Notes under the pieces: model-generated | What the model was told of the DNA's origin: nothing | Databases searched by the model: none | Seen by the model: only the letters and a program-made list of their open reading frames with translations | Position numbers and translations under genes: made by a program | Part shown: positions 1 through 6,273 of the stretch, piece after piece | How positions within the stretch are numbered: the first letter of the stretch is position 1 | How the letters are laid out: each line of letters opens with the position of its first letter | Assembly (NCBI GenBank): GCA_023398375.1 | Contig: JAEWSH010000016.1 | Location: 1-10,738, forward strand | DNA from: Bacillota bacterium | GTDB lineage: Bacteria > Bacillota > Clostridia > Lachnospirales > Lachnospiraceae | DNA length: 10,738 nt | Direction: 5' to 3'

Positions 1-266
1 GTCTCGAATTGGAAACTCAACAAGAATGAAGTAAAACAGTAACCTATTCACTGATTAACATTTATAGTAACATATCAATTCTTTTATTTTTGAGAAGTTG
101 GTGTCACATCATTGACTAATGTACAAAATGCTTTTATTTTTATATGAACGACTGCAAGTATAAATAAATCTGCACCTGGAATCCCGAGAATGATAAAAAA
201 TGAGATGCATAATCTGGAACAATGCTGACAAGTTCCCTTCAAAGTAATTTTCTATAATATGAAAAA
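1..266. other. Left-edge region without a supported gene
   Basis: No convincing gene was found before the LysR promoter. The first 42 bases are open in frame 1 (about 13 codons ending in TAA at 40-42) and could be the tail of a gene entering from the left, but nothing is recognisable. On the minus strand a 52-codon reading frame (84-242, TTG start) encodes a hydrophobic stretch; it has no clear ribosome-binding site and no family resemblance I can name. The 11-mer CTTTTATTTTT occurs at 81-91 and 131-141, which is probably just AT-rich low complexity. Confidence 0.5.
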
Positions 267-295
267 TTGACAAGTAATACATAAAATAGTATAAT
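267..295 (+). promoter_or_regulatory. Consensus vegetative promoter of the LysR-type gene
   Basis: TTGACA at 267-272 and TATAAT at 290-295 are both perfect matches to the sigma-A consensus and are separated by the optimal 17 bases. Transcription should start near 302, giving a leader of about 44 bases before the ATG at 346. The match is seen directly; activity is inferred. Such a strong promoter is unusual for a LysR regulator and now drives a truncated gene. Confidence 0.8.
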
Positions 296-345
296 TTCGT
301 TCACATATCCACCGAATAGCAATGGTATCAAATACAGGATTCAGC

Positions 346-813
346 ATGGAATTAAAAAGATTACGATGTTTTTTGGAAGTAGCAAGATTGCAGAACTTTT
401 CGAAGGCAGCAAAAGTAATGTATCTTTCTCAAACAGCTGTTAGTCAGCAGATAGCGGCTTTAGAAGAAATGATGAATGTCAAGTTATTTGAAAGAGATAA
501 AAAAGAAGTGAAGCTGACAATTGCGGGCGAAGCTTTTCTACCCGATGCCAAACGTCTGGTAAGATTATATGATAACGCAGTCTCTAAAACACAGGCCTAT
601 GCACAAGGAGTTGATGGTATCATAAAACTTGGCTTTTTTAGTATGTTAGACAGAGATATCATGAGCAGCGCGATTGCCGATTATCATAAAAAATATCCAA
701 AGACACAGATTAGTATTGTGCAATGTAATTATGAGGATATGAAGAATAATATACTGAATCATTCGATAGAGTTAGGATTCTGCTTTCATCTAATAGGAAA
801 GATGGTGACCTGA
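346..813 (+). pseudogene. Truncated LysR-type transcriptional regulator
   Basis: The N-terminal 60 residues are a classic LysR winged helix-turn-helix: MELKRLRCFLEVARLQNFSK, then a recognition region containing LSQTAVSQQIAALEE and the LFERDKKEVKLT wing. The linker helix and the first part of the effector-binding domain follow. The product is about 155 residues, against roughly 290-310 for the family, so the second half of the effector domain is missing. ATG 346 is preferred over ATG 322 because AGGA at 336-339 lies six bases upstream and the protein then starts at the usual family position. Reading in the frame one base earlier from about 786 to a stop at 855-857 continues with residues that fit the family (SSNRKDGDLNSI), which suggests loss of one base in the T run near 784-786, followed by loss of the rest of the gene. 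A DNA-binding fragment could still be made, but it would lack ligand control. The target genes are unknown. Confidence 0.8.
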
Positions 814-862
814 ACTCCATCAATGCACAGCATAAATTTAAAAAATACAGATTTTGATCTAG

Positions 863-899
863 AGGAAATCGAATAGATATCTATTCGGTTCCTTTTTTT
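863..899 (+). terminator. Rho-independent terminator after the LysR remnant
   Basis: A near-perfect palindrome spans 863-893: AGGAA and TTCCT arms enclose CGAATAGATATCTATTCG. A run of seven T follows at 893-899. This would end plus-strand transcription of the LysR remnant. The minus-strand side lacks a T run, so it is a poor terminator for the convergent XRE gene. Confidence 0.75.
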
Positions 900-911
900 C
901 AATTTTTATCT

Positions 912-1244
912 TTATTGATTTAATGACTGTAGATATGATAATAATCTTTTACGACCACCCGCATTTAGTCTACTATATTTTTCAAAAAACATGTACTCTT
1001 CTGATTCTTTATGAATAATCAGAACATCTGGCTCTTCAGTTTCCTGCTGTCCTGCAGACAAAAGCTCTTCTGACGATATGTCCAATACAGTGCAAATGTT
1101 CAAAATCTTATCCACTGCAGGATTTGTCTTTTTATTCTTCCAATCACTGATCGTGCTCTGGGATATTCCAGTTAATTCTGCAAATTGTTTTTGGGAAAGT
1201 CCCTTTTCTTTTAGTAGTTCAAAAATATATTCGCTGATAATCAT
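912..1244 (-). CDS. Cro/C1-type (XRE) HTH regulator, 110 aa
   Basis: Residues 4-62 form a Cro/C1-type HTH domain. The helix-turn-helix is LSQKQFAELTGISQSTISDW, followed by a KNKKTNP turn and the closing helices (DKILNICTVLDISSEELL). The C-terminal 45 residues are charged and end in a short helix (RKRLLSYLQSLNQ), possibly for dimerisation. The start is ATG 1244, with AGGGGA (complement of 1250-1255) six bases upstream. No membrane segment or enzymatic domain is visible. It probably acts as a small autoregulatory or local repressor; its target cannot be deduced. A copy about 90 percent identical at the DNA level lies at 10356-10595. Confidence 0.85.
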   Translation of the reverse strand: MIISEYIFELLKEKGLSQKQFAELTGISQSTISDWKNKKTNPAVDKILNICTVLDISSEELLSAGQQETEEPDVLIIHKESEEYMFFEKYSRLNAGGRKRLLSYLQSLNQ

Positions 1245-1255
1245 TTGATTCCCCT
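1056..1255 (-). repeat. Direct repeat, copy 1 (XRE gene 5' part and RBS)
   Basis: These 200 bases align without gaps to 10407-10606, with about 20 mismatches by hand count, roughly 90 percent identity. The alignment covers the HTH-coding part and the ribosome-binding site. Both copies have the same orientation, about 9.35 kb apart, and similarity fades quickly on both sides. Confidence 0.85.
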
Positions 1256-1278
1256 GAAGTTGTTATTTTTTACTTTAT

Positions 1279-1306
1279 ATTTTACTACAGAAGAAAAAAA
1301 AGACAA
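1279..1306 (-). promoter_or_regulatory. Candidate promoter of the first XRE gene
   Basis: On the minus strand TTGTCT (complement of 1301-1306) and TAAAAT (complement of 1279-1284) are separated by 16 bases, within a very A/T-rich tract. Transcription would start about 27 bases upstream of the ATG at 1244. The hexamers match consensus only partly, so this is a plausible call rather than a firm one. Confidence 0.4.
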
Positions 1307-1436
1307 CCGAATTTCATTTATTATCTTTACGGAAAAGTAGAAAAAATAAAAAAAATATGTAAAAACGTAACTTTCATTTTTTTTGTACATCTTTATAGAT
1401 AGAAACATATTTTATGAAAGAAAGAAGGATAAAAAA

Positions 1437-1736
1437 ATGAAAAACGTAACAGATGGATTCGAAAAATTCATGAAGGAAACCAGTGGAGTGGGAATTGCTT
1501 TTATGAGTGCAGTGAAGAAAATGGCAGAAGTAAGTGCTCTGGATAAAAAAGTCCATGAATTGGCATATATTTCTGTATTGGTCACTTCAAAAATGTATGG
1601 CGGACTACCATTCCATATTGAGCAGGCAAAAGAGTATGGGGCATCAGATGATGAAATTAAAAGTGCAATTTTACTACCAATGCCTATTGTGGGTCTTCAG
1701 GTTGCTGATGCTCTTCCCTATCTAAGCGATAAATAA
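1437..1736 (+). CDS. Carboxymuconolactone decarboxylase/AhpD-like protein, 99 aa, no cysteines
   Basis: The small all-helical protein has the carboxymuconolactone decarboxylase (CMD) family pattern: a D-K-K-x-x-E-L segment at 36-42, a conserved H60 followed by a helix (HIEQAKEYGASDDEIKSAI), then a last hydrophobic helix. The AhpD subgroup uses a CxxCxxxH redox motif. Here the two Cys positions are M53 and G56 while H60 is kept, and the whole protein has no cysteine, so thiol peroxidase activity is unlikely. A role as a non-redox CMD enzyme or a binding protein is possible, but the substrate is unknown. ATG 1437 is chosen because AGAAGGAT at 1423-1430 precedes it; a longer frame starting with TTG at 1383 has no such site. 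It appears monocistronic with its own terminator downstream. Confidence 0.75.
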   Translation: MKNVTDGFEKFMKETSGVGIAFMSAVKKMAEVSALDKKVHELAYISVLVTSKMYGGLPFHIEQAKEYGASDDEIKSAILLPMPIVGLQVADALPYLSDK

Positions 1737-1812
1737 AATCGATTACTAGATTACTTTTATTACTAACCTGAAAAGGGGTATTTTACAAGTCAAGGAATAA
1801 ACAATTTAAAAA

Positions 1813-1852
1813 ATGTCTGAGTGTGAAATCAAAATCACATTTGGACTTTTTT
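1813..1852 (+). terminator. Rho-independent terminator after the CMD-like gene
   Basis: GTCTGAGTGTGA (1815-1826) pairs with TCACATTTGGAC (1835-1846) across its full 12-bp length when G-U pairs are allowed, with an 8-base loop. Six T follow at 1847-1852. It separates the CMD-like gene from the pyrimidine operon. Confidence 0.75.
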
Positions 1853-1869
1853 GTAGTAACAAAATACGA

Positions 1870-1899
1870 TTGCAATTCAACTAATGAGCGATTTATTCT
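1870..1899 (+). promoter_or_regulatory. Candidate promoter of the pyrimidine operon
   Basis: TTGCAA at 1870-1875 and TATTCT at 1894-1899, 18 bases apart, are the best-placed boxes upstream, giving a start near 1906. An alternative pair, TTGTTA (1914-1919) and TACACT (1937-1942) with a 17-base spacer, would leave a very short leader. Neither is strong, and the choice is unresolved. Confidence 0.35.
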
Positions 1900-1913
1900 C
1901 TACTTTATAGTTA

Positions 1914-1930
1914 TTGTTAATAGATAACAA
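1914..1930 (+). promoter_or_regulatory. Inverted repeat, candidate operator for the HTH-OPRT protein
   Basis: TTGTTA-ATAGA-TAACAA is a perfect 6+6 dyad with a 5-base centre. Its size and symmetry suit a dimeric Cro/C1-type protein. It lies 38 bases before the GTG start of the HTH-OPRT gene. It would sit just downstream of one candidate promoter or overlap the -35 of the other, so binding would repress either way. Binding is inferred. Confidence 0.45.
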
Positions 1931-1967
1931 CAGTGTTACACTTGGAAAAACGAAGGAGGTATGATAA

Positions 1968-2828
1968 GTGGGGACATTAGGAATCAATATTAAAAAATTA
2001 AGGGTCAGCAAGGGCGATACTCAAGAGCAACTAGCGAAATCACTACAGATATCTTTTCAATCAGTAAGCAAATGGGAAAACGGAATAGCTTCACCTGACA
2101 TAGCATTTCTCCCTCTCATAGCAGAGTATTTTGGAGTTACAATCGACGAATTATTCAACTATAAGTTGAATGCGCTGTCATATAAAGAACGTTTTATAAA
2201 GTTCATGTTAACTAGCGGAGTTTTGAGATTCGGCGAATATAAGCTTAAGAGCGGACGGGTATCACCTTACTTTATTAACACTGGGAATTATAAAACAGGT
2301 TCTCAAATATCAAAGCTTGGGGAGTTCTATGCAGAAAGTATTAAAGAAAATGAGATAAAAGCAAATACTCTCTATGGGTCAGCGTATAAAGGAATTTCAT
2401 TGGCCATTTCTACTGGTATTGTTTTGTTCACTCGATATGGGTACGATTGGAACTATTGTTTTGACAGGAAGGAAATCAAAGATCATGGGGAAGGAGGAAT
2501 GATCGTAGGCTATCAGCCAAAAAATGGAGATAAGGTAGTAATTGTAGAAGATGCAATAACATCAGGAAAAGCCTTAAGAGAAGCTATGAATAAGCTTAAG
2601 CAAGTGGCAGATGTAAAAGTTACAGATATGGTTATTTCAGTAGATCGAATGGAGGTTGGAAATGCAAGTAAATCCGCAGTGATGGAAGTTGAAGAGGAAT
2701 ATGGGATAAGAGTTCATTCTATCGTAACTATCCATGATATTATTTCAGCAATTGAGAACGGTATTATTCCAGGAATCGAGCATTTAGAGAAAATGAAACG
2801 GTACCGGGAAGAATACGGAGTGAAATAA
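1968..2828 (+). CDS. pyrE: XRE-type HTH fused to orotate phosphoribosyltransferase
   Basis: The 286-residue protein has two parts. Residues 7-63 are a Cro/C1-type HTH (TQEQLAKSLQISFQSVSKWE at 18-37, ending DELF). Residues about 70-286 are a complete orotate phosphoribosyltransferase: the N-terminal LRFGEYKLKSGRVSPYF segment (86-102), the catalytic loop FDRKEIKDHGEGG (165-177, with R167, K168, K171 and H173 conserved), and the PRPP-binding motif VVIVEDAITSGKA (190-202). The enzyme half should make OMP and pyrophosphate from orotate and PRPP in the cytosol. Stand-alone enzymes are about 210-220 residues, so the HTH is an addition. GTG 1968 is supported by AAGGAGGT at 1953-1960. OMP decarboxylase follows 40 bases later. 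PurR of Bacillus is a known DNA-binding/PRT-fold regulator, but it is not catalytic; here the active-site motifs look intact, so a bifunctional enzyme-repressor is inferred. Confidence 0.9.
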   Translation: MGTLGINIKKLRVSKGDTQEQLAKSLQISFQSVSKWENGIASPDIAFLPLIAEYFGVTIDELFNYKLNALSYKERFIKFMLTSGVLRFGEYKLKSGRVSPYFINTGNYKTGSQISKLGEFYAESIKENEIKANTLYGSAYKGISLAISTGIVLFTRYGYDWNYCFDRKEIKDHGEGGMIVGYQPKNGDKVVIVEDAITSGKALREAMNKLKQVADVKVTDMVISVDRMEVGNASKSAVMEVEEEYGIRVHSIVTIHDIISAIENGIIPGIEHLEKMKRYREEYGVK

Positions 2829-2868
2829 CTTATGAAACCAGATAAAACAAAGAGGAAGGGAAAATCTT

Positions 2869-3573
2869 ATGGAAATGAAAAAGGATGTAATTGTGGCATG
2901 TGATTTTAACAGTAAATCGGAGGTGATCGCGTTCCTTTCGATGTTTGAGGGAGAGCGCATATATGTTAAAATTGGAATGGAATTATTTTATGCGGAGGGA
3001 CCAGATATTATAAAAGAAATTAAACAAAGAGGACATAAAATATTCCTAGATTTGAAATTGCATGATATCCCCAATACTGTCAGGAATACAATGAAGGTTC
3101 TAGCGAATCTTAATATTGATATGTGCAATGTTCATGCATCTGGGACAATTGAGATGATGAACGCAGCCATTCAGGGACTTACAAAGAAAGATGGCTCAAG
3201 ACCAATCTTGGTAGCTGTTACGCAATTGACTTCAACCAGTCAAGGCAGAATGCAAACAGATTTGTTAATTGAAAAGTCTGTGGAGGAAGTGGTTTCGCAT
3301 TATGCTCAAATTGCTAAAATTGCAGGTCTTGATGGAGTTGTTTGTTCACCGCAAGAGGCAAAAAAAGTTCACGAATCTTGTGGAAAAGACTTTTTGACCA
3401 TTACTCCTGGGGTAAGGTTTTGGAATGAAGAAAAGGAGGATCAAATTAGGGTCATGACTCCAGCACAAGCTAAAACAGAGGGTTCTGATTATATTGTTGT
3501 CGGACGGCCAATTACAAATGCGGAGAATCCTTTGATAGTATATAGGAAATATGTAAAAGAATTTGTTGGATAA
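2869..3573 (+). CDS. pyrF: Orotidine 5'-phosphate decarboxylase
   Basis: This is a full-length OMP decarboxylase of 234 residues that catalyses the last step of de novo UMP synthesis, OMP to UMP plus CO2, as a cytosolic TIM-barrel dimer. The catalytic residues are visible: D12 in VIVACDF, K34 in YVKIG, and the D61-x-K63-x-x-D66 set in FLDLKLHDIPNT. R213 of the phosphate-binding VVGRPIT loop is also present, as is TPGVRF upstream of it. The start at ATG 2869 is backed by AGGAAGGG at 2853-2860; ATG 2875 is a less likely alternative. It is co-transcribed with the HTH-OPRT gene 40 bases upstream, so the pair covers orotate to UMP. No earlier pathway genes (carbamoyl-phosphate synthase, aspartate transcarbamylase, dihydroorotase) are in the window. 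Confidence 0.93.
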   Translation: MEMKKDVIVACDFNSKSEVIAFLSMFEGERIYVKIGMELFYAEGPDIIKEIKQRGHKIFLDLKLHDIPNTVRNTMKVLANLNIDMCNVHASGTIEMMNAAIQGLTKKDGSRPILVAVTQLTSTSQGRMQTDLLIEKSVEEVVSHYAQIAKIAGLDGVVCSPQEAKKVHESCGKDFLTITPGVRFWNEEKEDQIRVMTPAQAKTEGSDYIVVGRPITNAENPLIVYRKYVKEFVG

Positions 3574-3610
3574 TCTCCAGTATACTCAGCCCAAACCTTA
3601 TCACATAGAA

Positions 3611-3653
3611 AAGCCCCAATAACAGTGTAAATACGCTATTCTTGGGGTTTAAT
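3611..3653. terminator. Hairpin terminator after pyrF, possibly bidirectional
   Basis: AAGCCCCAA (3611-3619) pairs with TTGGGGTTT (3642-3650) around a less perfectly paired inner stem. The plus-strand T run is modest (TTTAATTCTT). On the minus strand the stem is followed by CTTTTC, so it could also end transcription of the remnant genes to the right. The TAA of the Nudix remnant lies inside its right arm. Confidence 0.65.
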
Positions 3654-3864
3654 TCTTGCAAGAGGCACTATGTCCTGTAAGATATCGTCTATTGGTTATA
3701 CTTAATTTTATCAGATCTATAATTTCAAGATATGCGGGAAGCCAGGCAACCATTTTCATATCATCTTTTCCAAGCCATTTAGCTGCTTTATGCTCTTTTA
3801 GTACCAGATTGCCTGAAACAACTGTGCACCAAAAGCAATGCATTTTTAAATGAAAACTCTTTAA
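3649..3864 (-). pseudogene. C-terminal remnant of a MutT-like Nudix hydrolase
   Basis: The minus-strand frame from about 3864 to the stop at 3649-3651 reads like the C-terminal end of MutT-type nucleoside triphosphate pyrophosphohydrolases: FHLKMHCFWC, then VSGNLVLKEHKAAKWLGKDD, then VAWLPAYLEIIDLI. The preceding half, including the Nudix box GX5EX7REUXEEXGU that binds the metal and does the catalysis, is absent. Upstream the sequence changes to an unrelated peptidase-S51-like fragment in another frame. An ATG at 3888 opens this frame further, but its extra residues come from the neighbouring fragment. No working enzyme can be made. The family call rests on remembered motif resemblance. Confidence 0.65.
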
Positions 3865-4057
3865 GTTCCATTCCAACATGTAAATCATATAAATAAATAT
3901 TTTTATCTTGTATGCCGCATTTTAGTAAATCATTCATACATTTCGCCAATACTTCTATTGCCCCTATATTTATCTCGGCTGTTGGAATAAATAGTGCTTT
4001 TACTAAAGATATATCTTTATCTAGCATATTCAGACAATACTCCTTCATTTCTTCCAT
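3788..4057 (-). pseudogene. N-terminal fragment of a peptidase-S51/glutamine-amidotransferase-like protein
   Basis: The 89-residue frame contains VKALFIPTAEINIGAIEVL, then CMNDLLKCGI, then NIYLYDLHVG. This resembles the first half of the peptidase E (S51) / class-I glutamine-amidotransferase-like family, in which a FIPTA strand is followed by a helix and a short strand. The nucleophile-containing part that should follow is missing. After about residue 65 (KEFSF) the translation reads through the Nudix remnant in the wrong frame and ends 24 codons later. ATG 4057 has no good ribosome-binding site. It is interpreted as the other half of a deletion junction near 3855-3866. The family assignment is moderate. 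Confidence 0.5.
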
Positions 4058-4194
4058 TTCTAAACCTGTTTATGTTTTTTAATAGTACCCTCATTATTAT
4101 AATCTTTTTCAATTGCACTGAACCATTCTCTGTTATTGCATATGGCCATGCTCATTTGCTTCGTTTCACTTTGCTCATGAGCGAATGTATTTGA

Positions 4195-4821
4195 TTATTC
4201 TGTTAATTTTCCATGAGTCAGCATTAAACATGCATCTGCTTCCTGTGCCAGTTCCTTACTATGCGTCACCACAATGACACATTTTCCCTGTTCATGTGCC
4301 AAATCCTTAAATATCGTGATTATATCTTCTGCTGTTGAATCATCAAGGTTTCCTGTAGGTTCATCCGCTAATAAAATAGGGGCTTTACTCGCCAATGCTC
4401 TTGCTATTGCCACACGCTGCTGTTGTCCTCCTGATAACTTCATTACATTTCTTTTTCTGGATGTCTGGTCAATGCCCATTTGTGCCAGTAAAATATTTGC
4501 GTCTGCTTTTCCACCTAGTTTCACATTTTCAACTGGTGTCAGATAATCGATCAGATTATAATTCTGAAATACCAGCGAAATATTGTTTTTCCTGTGATAT
4601 GTCAATCCTTTTGATGTAATATTCTCACCCTTTACACATATTTCTCCCTTCACCGGATTATCCAATCCTGCGAGCAGTGAAAGAAGGGTTGTTTTACCTG
4701 AGCCACTGGTGCCAAGAATTGCATATATCTTTCCAGGTTCAAACTGGTAAGAAATCTGGTTCAGCACCAGTCTATCCTTCTGTGACTTATAAAAATAGGA
4801 TACTTCTTTTAGTTCTAGCAT
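4195..4821 (-). CDS. ABC transporter ATP-binding protein, MacB/LolD type
   Basis: All nucleotide-binding motifs are present: Walker A GTSGSGKT (37-44), Q-loop Q86 in LVFQNYNL, signature LSGGQQQRVAIARAL (129-143), Walker B ILLADEP with the catalytic E154, D-loop GNLD, and H-loop H187 in VVTHS. At 208 residues it is slightly short for the family but has no missing motif. It is the cytosolic ATPase that powers the two FtsX-type permeases encoded before it. ATG 4821 has AGGAGG (complement of 4829-4834) as ribosome-binding site, overlapping the stop codon of the preceding permease, so the genes are probably translationally coupled. It is the last gene of the four-gene minus-strand operon, and no clear T-tailed terminator follows. 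Proteins of this type drive mechanotransmission or export of peptides and lipoproteins; the substrate here is unknown. Confidence 0.92.
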   Translation of the reverse strand: MLELKEVSYFYKSQKDRLVLNQISYQFEPGKIYAILGTSGSGKTTLLSLLAGLDNPVKGEICVKGENITSKGLTYHRKNNISLVFQNYNLIDYLTPVENVKLGGKADANILLAQMGIDQTSRKRNVMKLSGGQQQRVAIARALASKAPILLADEPTGNLDDSTAEDIITIFKDLAHEQGKCVIVVTHSKELAQEADACLMLTHGKLTE

Positions 4822-4832
4822 TTCTGTTCCTC

Positions 4833-6272
4833 CTAACTCATTCTACTAAGTATATCCTTGGGTTTTTGTACTACAACATAAATTCCAGATCCAAGAATAG
4901 AGATTACTATGATACTTAAGATAGAGACTGCTGTGGATGCAATTATGTTACCATCGATCTGAATTCGAACCCCTACCACTTCTGTCTCTCCATCATTTGT
5001 AGTACTTGAGACCATATTTTCATCCGCTGCGGCACGTTCTTCCGCTGCCTGCACCTGATATCCAACAAGATAATTGGCAACATTTTTGGATAGTGCAGGA
5101 GCAAACACAGACGCCAACAGAAAAGAAAGAACTCCAATCAAAAGCCCTTCCACTAACAACTGTAGCAAAATCTCTGCTTTATTCTTACCAATAGATAATA
5201 AAATTCCTATTTCGTGCAGTCGGTTCTTTAGCCAGAACAGATATACGAACAATAAAATCAAGGTGCTGGATACTATAACAAGTGCCAGCATCAGCACACT
5301 CATCTGGCTCAGATCATTGAAATTGTCTGCCATTGTATCACTCATACCTGTATTGTCCAGGAAATCGTATCTATCCCATTCTATATCCGTTTCCTTCATG
5401 CGTTCTTTTATACGATCGTATTCATTGACATCCTCTACCCAGAAAGTTGCATACTGATAGAGTGGATTACCAGCCTTTCCCTCTGCTTTTTCTGGAAAAT
5501 TCACATCTGTAAAAATAATATTTTCCGAACGGTAGCTGTCACCTGCCATAATAGGTGTGAGTTTTTGAACAGCATCATAAATTCCGACAATGGTTGCCTG
5601 ATAAACCTCTGATGTATCACGTTCTTTCCAGCTATTAAATTCCAATTTCTCTCCAACTTTTAGATGATTCCATTCAGCAAGTTCTCTGGATATCACGCAT
5701 ACATCCTTATCATCCGGAATGATCATTCTTCCATCGTTTACAAAAATATTTCCCTTTTGAACATCAAAATCATATTGCATATCACAATTTCCACGTAAAG
5801 ATACTCCAAGTTGATCTCCACTTTGATCTACATCTGCGTCTTCAATTCTTTCAAAGTTTACAGGATTCACTACGGTATTAGCTGTTGTAATATTATAAGC
5901 AGCTATCCCCTCTACATTGGATAGTTTCATAATGTCTCCCATTAACAATGTTTCAAATGAATTATCAGTGCTGGTCATCCATGCTCCTGTTGGTAATTGC
6001 TTTTGTGAATACCCACCTACACTTCCACTAATACTATCTCCAATCTGCTTACTCAATGTTTCTATTCTTACATGTCTATTGGCCTCATTTTCCTCCAGAC
6101 GAAAACTAGCTCCAATCGACTGTTTACTACTGTTCTGTGTCTGAATACTTGCATTCTGACATGCCCATCCCGCATAAATAAAACTTGCAGATATCAGAAC
6201 AATCAGAAAAAGGAGAATACTTTTTACTGGTTTTCTTAGTACCGACCTGATGCCAAGCTGTAATAAATTCAT
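4833..6272 (-). CDS. FtsX/MacB-type ABC transporter permease (larger subunit)
   Basis: The protein has 479 residues from ATG 6272. Four membrane helices are arranged as in the FtsX/MacB family: one at about 18-36, a large extracytoplasmic domain (about 40-320), then helices at about 324-347, 371-394 and 443-468. The short cytosolic coupling segment LHEIGILLSIGKNKAEI before the third helix is the typical ATPase contact. ATG 6272 is chosen over 6299 because GGAGGG (complement of 6278-6283) lies five bases before it. This leaves a single base between this start and the previous stop. A charged Ala/Glu/Thr-rich insert (about 405-435) lies in the outer loop before the last helix. It probably pairs with the smaller permease as a heterodimer. 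The extracytoplasmic domain is of the periplasmic-core type. Confidence 0.88.
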   Translation of the reverse strand: MNLLQLGIRSVLRKPVKSILLFLIVLISASFIYAGWACQNASIQTQNSSKQSIGASFRLEENEANRHVRIETLSKQIGDSISGSVGGYSQKQLPTGAWMTSTDNSFETLLMGDIMKLSNVEGIAAYNITTANTVVNPVNFERIEDADVDQSGDQLGVSLRGNCDMQYDFDVQKGNIFVNDGRMIIPDDKDVCVISRELAEWNHLKVGEKLEFNSWKERDTSEVYQATIVGIYDAVQKLTPIMAGDSYRSENIIFTDVNFPEKAEGKAGNPLYQYATFWVEDVNEYDRIKERMKETDIEWDRYDFLDNTGMSDTMADNFNDLSQMSVLMLALVIVSSTLILLFVYLFWLKNRLHEIGILLSIGKNKAEILLQLLVEGLLIGVLSFLLASVFAPALSKNVANYLVGYQVQAAEERAAADENMVSSTTNDGETEVVGVRIQIDGNIIASTAVSILSIIVISILGSGIYVVVQKPKDILSRMS

Positions 6273-6273
6273 G

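Noticed and set aside
1..42. Possible C-terminal tail of a gene entering from the left (13 codons, stop at 40-42)
   Set aside because: It is too short to recognise; an open run of 13 codons at a window edge is not evidence of a gene.
84..242. Minus-strand 52-codon frame with a hydrophobic stretch and TTG start
   Set aside because: It has no ribosome-binding site and no recognisable family, and it lies in an AT-rich region where such frames arise by chance. It could be a decayed gene end, but that cannot be supported.
4060..4155. Minus-strand 31-residue frame just upstream of the S51-like fragment, containing EWFSAIEKD
   Set aside because: It has no good ribosome-binding site and no family match that I can defend. 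It may belong to the same decayed region, so it was not annotated as a gene.
4141..4190. Palindrome-like GCTCAT/ATGAGC repeats downstream of the ATPase gene as a terminator
   Set aside because: The arms are six bases with a long loop, and no T run follows on the minus strand. It is not convincing as the end of the ABC operon.
5074..5457. Plus-strand 127-codon frame inside the larger permease gene
   Set aside because: It is antisense to a well-supported membrane protein, with no ribosome-binding site and no recognisable domain.
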